A program made the translations under genes and the position numbers. From positions 1 to 8,195 of the forward strand of contig CALKUS010000051.1 in the NCBI GenBank assembly GCA_937996755.1: a stretch of 8,195 nucleotides of DNA, given 5' to 3'. This stretch comes from an uncultured Pseudomonadota bacterium. Lineage in GTDB: Bacteria; Pseudomonadota; Gammaproteobacteria; Xanthomonadales; Ahniellaceae. A model generated the notes under the pieces. It searched no databases. It was not told the DNA's origin and was given only the letters and a program-made list of their open reading frames with translations. Positions 7,101-8,195 of this stretch are shown piece after piece; the first letter of the stretch is position 1, and each line of letters opens with the position of its first letter.

Positions 7101-7359
7101 CCCCCTCGAGCTCGGCGAGGATCTGCTCCAGCGGATAGCTGACGAGGTTCTCGACGTCCTCCGCCGGCGCGCCGGCGAACGGCACGATCACGTTCGCCAT
7201 GGTGACGTCGATCTGCGGCTCCTCCTCGCGCGGCGTGATCCACGCGGCGAGGAGCCCGAGCAGCAATCCGGCGAGCGCCAACACGGGCGTGAGCGGGCTC
7301 GTGCCGAACGCGCGCGCCAGGCGCCCCGAGATGCCGAGCCGTTCGCCGTTGCCGCTCAT
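4117..7359 (-). CDS. RND efflux transporter, inner-membrane permease subunit (AcrB-type)
   Basis: This complete 1080-aa protein of the resistance-nodulation-division superfamily is the proton-driven pump that takes substrates from the periplasm or inner membrane. The layout is classical: helix 1 at about 23-41, a large periplasmic loop at about 42-356, helices 2-6 at about 357-507, helix 7 at about 554-576, a second loop at about 577-911, and helices 8-12 at about 912-1063. Helix 4 has the proton-relay pair D422-D423 in GILVDDAIVIVEN. Helix 10 has IIVRNSILLVDF with R981 where AcrB has its relay lysine. The N-terminal ITPREEEPQIDV, and NRVSLFALIFSIGILVDDA (406-424), place it in an AcrB-like drug/organic-compound group rather than the CusA/CzcA metal group. 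That placement is from memory of the family. The ATG overlaps the adaptor stop by four bases (ATGA), and no strong ribosome site is seen, so translation is probably coupled. The substrate cannot be read from sequence. Confidence 0.93.
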   Translation of the reverse strand: MSGNGERLGISGRLARAFGTSPLTPVLALAGLLLGLLAAWITPREEEPQIDVTMANVIVPFAGAPAEDVENLVSYPLEQILAELEGVKHVYSQSRPGLAVLTVEFEVGVPRQAALVRLYNQVYSRQDWAPAGLGVGQPLVRPMGIDDVPVMTLTLSSDGRNSATELGEVAHTLEIALKRVRGTRDVFTVGAPERTVVVEIDATRLAAFGMAPTDLAAALAAANVVRQAGERVSGEGQLPVTAGTWLADADEVADIVVGLQGGRPLLLSDVADVRRGADLPRDYVWTAAPGTAPGTLAFAPAVTIAVAKQPGTNASDITSAIRARLDDLSRTQVPAGIRVDVTRDYGQTAADKASKLLQKLAFATLSVVALVLVALGWREALVVGAAVVLTLALTLFASRAMGFTINRVSLFALIFSIGILVDDAIVIVENIHRHLVRGGRTLLAAIPAAVDEVGAPTILATFTVIAALLPMAFVSGLMGPYMRPIPINASAGMLISLAIALTVTPWLAGRLLGGHHAGATPAPERAGIAARLPRLFGKVLRPFLDPARGGRRRAWLLAGMVLAVLVAALLAVFQLVVLKMLPFDNKSEFQVVADLPEGTPLERTNALLVDLAQALASVPEVRAIQGYAGVAAPVNFNGLVRQYYLRRGANVGDLQVELVDRHDRARQSHTVAVAVRPLLDAVAKRYGAALKVTEVPPGPPVMAPLVAEIYGPDAERARALATALAARFAATPGIVDVDTSMEGAAPRELVVVDRERAARLGVRQADVADALALAVSGQDATYLRDGASKYPVPIRLRLPPGDQANMAQLLSIRVRAGDGRLVPLSEIVRVERRPWEQTLHHKDLAPVVYVTADAAGGTDSPLYGMFDVVSQLRRDGLAGAPVEQYFLAPPADLSRFAVKWDGEWQITYETFRDMGLAYSAGLVLIYLLVVAQFRSYVVPLVIMAPIPLTAIGVLPGHALLGAQFTATSMIGMIALAGIIVRNSILLVDFIDQARAQGMTAADAVVEACAVRAQPIALTAIAAMGGAFFILDDPIFNGLAISLVFGILVSTILTLVVIPLLYFALLQRTDRVADAAAMAAA

Positions 7360-8195
7360 CGCGCGCGGGTGTCGGCGCTGCCGCCGAGCCAGGCGAGCGC
7401 GGCGAGCGGATCCGCCGCGATGCGCTCGCCGGGCTCGAGCCCGGCGAGCACTTCGACTCGCTCGCCCTGGCGGTGGCCCAGCCGCACCTGGCGCAGCACG
7501 ACGTGCCGATCGTCGACCACGTACACGGCGGTCACCTCGCTGCGTCGCACGAGTGCGCTCGCGGGAACGAGGATCCGCTCCGCGTCGCCGATGTCGAACG
7601 CCGCCTTCACCGTCATGCCGGGCATCAGGCCGGTCTCGACCTCGGGCAGGTCGAGCCGGACGCGGAACGTATGCGTGGCCGGGTCGCCTTCGGGAAACAC
7701 GACGACGCGGCTCGCCTCGATACGACGGCCGTCCTCGAGCACGATCGCGGCATGGCGCCGGTCGCGCACGGCCGCGATGTCGCCCTGCGGGATTTCCGCC
7801 TCGACGCGCAGTTGCGCGAGCGACAGCCCGGTGAGCAGCGGCTGCCCGGGCCGCACCGTCTCGCCGAGCTGCACGTGCCGCTCGGTGAGGATGCCGCTGT
7901 ACGGCGCGCGCACGACGGTGTAGTCGGCCTGCTCCCCGGCGCCGCGCAGCGCCGCGCGCGCAGCGGCCAGCGCGGCGTCGGCCGCGTCGCGGCGCGCGAG
8001 CGCCTGGTCGTGCGCCGCCTGCGCGATGAGCTTCCGCCGCATCATGTCGAGCGAGCGCTCGAACGCCAGCTGCGCCTCGTGCTGCGCGGCCTCGGCCGCA
8101 CGCAGCGTCGCTTCCGCCTGGCGCCGCGCCGACTGCTGCTCGACGTCGGTGAACCGGACGATCACCTCGCCCGCCTTCACGTAGTCGTTCACGTC
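7356..8195 (-). CDS. RND efflux periplasmic adaptor subunit (HlyD/MFP family), 5' end missing
   Basis: The frame runs off the right edge, so the N-terminus, with any signal peptide or lipoprotein anchor, is not visible; 279 residues remain. The visible part opens inside the first half of the lipoyl-like domain (DVNDYVKAGEVIVRF). An Ala/Arg/Gln-rich alpha-helical hairpin follows at about 18-88, which would contact the outer-membrane channel. The second lipoyl half comes next (YTVVRAPYSGILTERHVQLG, 92-111, then ETVRPGQPL). After it are the beta-barrel (about 125-205) and the membrane-proximal domain, which includes ILVPASALV (208-216) and ends near 265. These proteins bridge the inner-membrane pump and a TolC-type channel. 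The stop overlaps the permease ATG by four bases, so the two are one operon with the adaptor first. The codon at 8190-8192 is an internal GTG, not the start. No outer-membrane component lies in the window; it may be upstream of this gene. Confidence 0.92.
   Translation of the reverse strand, partial: DVNDYVKAGEVIVRFTDVEQQSARRQAEATLRAAEAAQHEAQLAFERSLDMMRRKLIAQAAHDQALARRDAADAALAAARAALRGAGEQADYTVVRAPYSGILTERHVQLGETVRPGQPLLTGLSLAQLRVEAEIPQGDIAAVRDRRHAAIVLEDGRRIEASRVVVFPEGDPATHTFRVRLDLPEVETGLMPGMTVKAAFDIGDAERILVPASALVRRSEVTAVYVVDDRHVVLRQVRLGHRQGERVEVLAGLEPGERIAADPLAALAWLGGSADTRAR

Noticed and set aside
3863..7243. 1126-aa open frame on the minus strand in another frame of the RND gene
   Set aside because: It is low-complexity Arg/Ala/Gly-rich and overlaps the clear 1080-aa RND permease, so it is a shadow frame.

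Overview
The window is very GC-rich DNA, probably from a gammaproteobacterium of the Xanthomonadales/Lysobacteraceae type. The main evidence is the sigma-70 C-terminus at the left edge. It reads like gammaproteobacterial RpoD (FGIDMNTDHTLEEVGKQFDV, ending SEQLRSFLDLE) and differs from the betaproteobacterial form. All the genes I accept share strong G/C preference at third codon positions. The taxonomic assignment is inference.

Layout, left to right. (1) Positions 3-665 (+): the 3' part of rpoD, the primary sigma factor. (2) Positions 666-816: a non-coding gap with two strong hairpins and a -10-like CATAAT placed exactly for a leaderless start of the next gene. (3) Positions 817-3539 (+): a tightly coupled two-gene unit (GTGA overlap). 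The first gene is a UbiA-superfamily prenyltransferase resembling decaprenyl-phosphate phosphoribosyltransferase. The second is a 619-aa polytopic membrane protein resembling lipid-linked-sugar (GT-C-like) glycosyltransferases. (4) Positions 3540-3843: a 304-bp gap without a convincing gene, holding several inverted and direct repeats. (5) Positions 3844-4092 (+): a small uncharacterised 82-aa gene. (6) Positions 4093-4116: a short convergent gap with a GC hairpin. (7) Positions 8195-4117 (-): an RND efflux operon, with a periplasmic adaptor (5' end outside the window) overlapping a full-length 1080-aa inner-membrane permease by ATGA.

How the genes fit together. The UbiA-like enzyme and the membrane protein look like a small module that makes and uses a polyprenyl-phosphate-linked pentose for a cell-surface glycan. 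No epimerase, phosphatase or flippase is present to complete a pathway, so this is a hypothesis. The adaptor and permease would form the inner-membrane and periplasmic parts of a tripartite proton-driven exporter; the outer-membrane channel is not in the window. The most interesting items are the UbiA/glycosyltransferase pair next to rpoD, its apparent leaderless promoter, the repeat-bearing 304-bp gap and the unrecognised 82-aa protein. I see no CRISPR array, tRNA, rRNA, transposase or phage gene.
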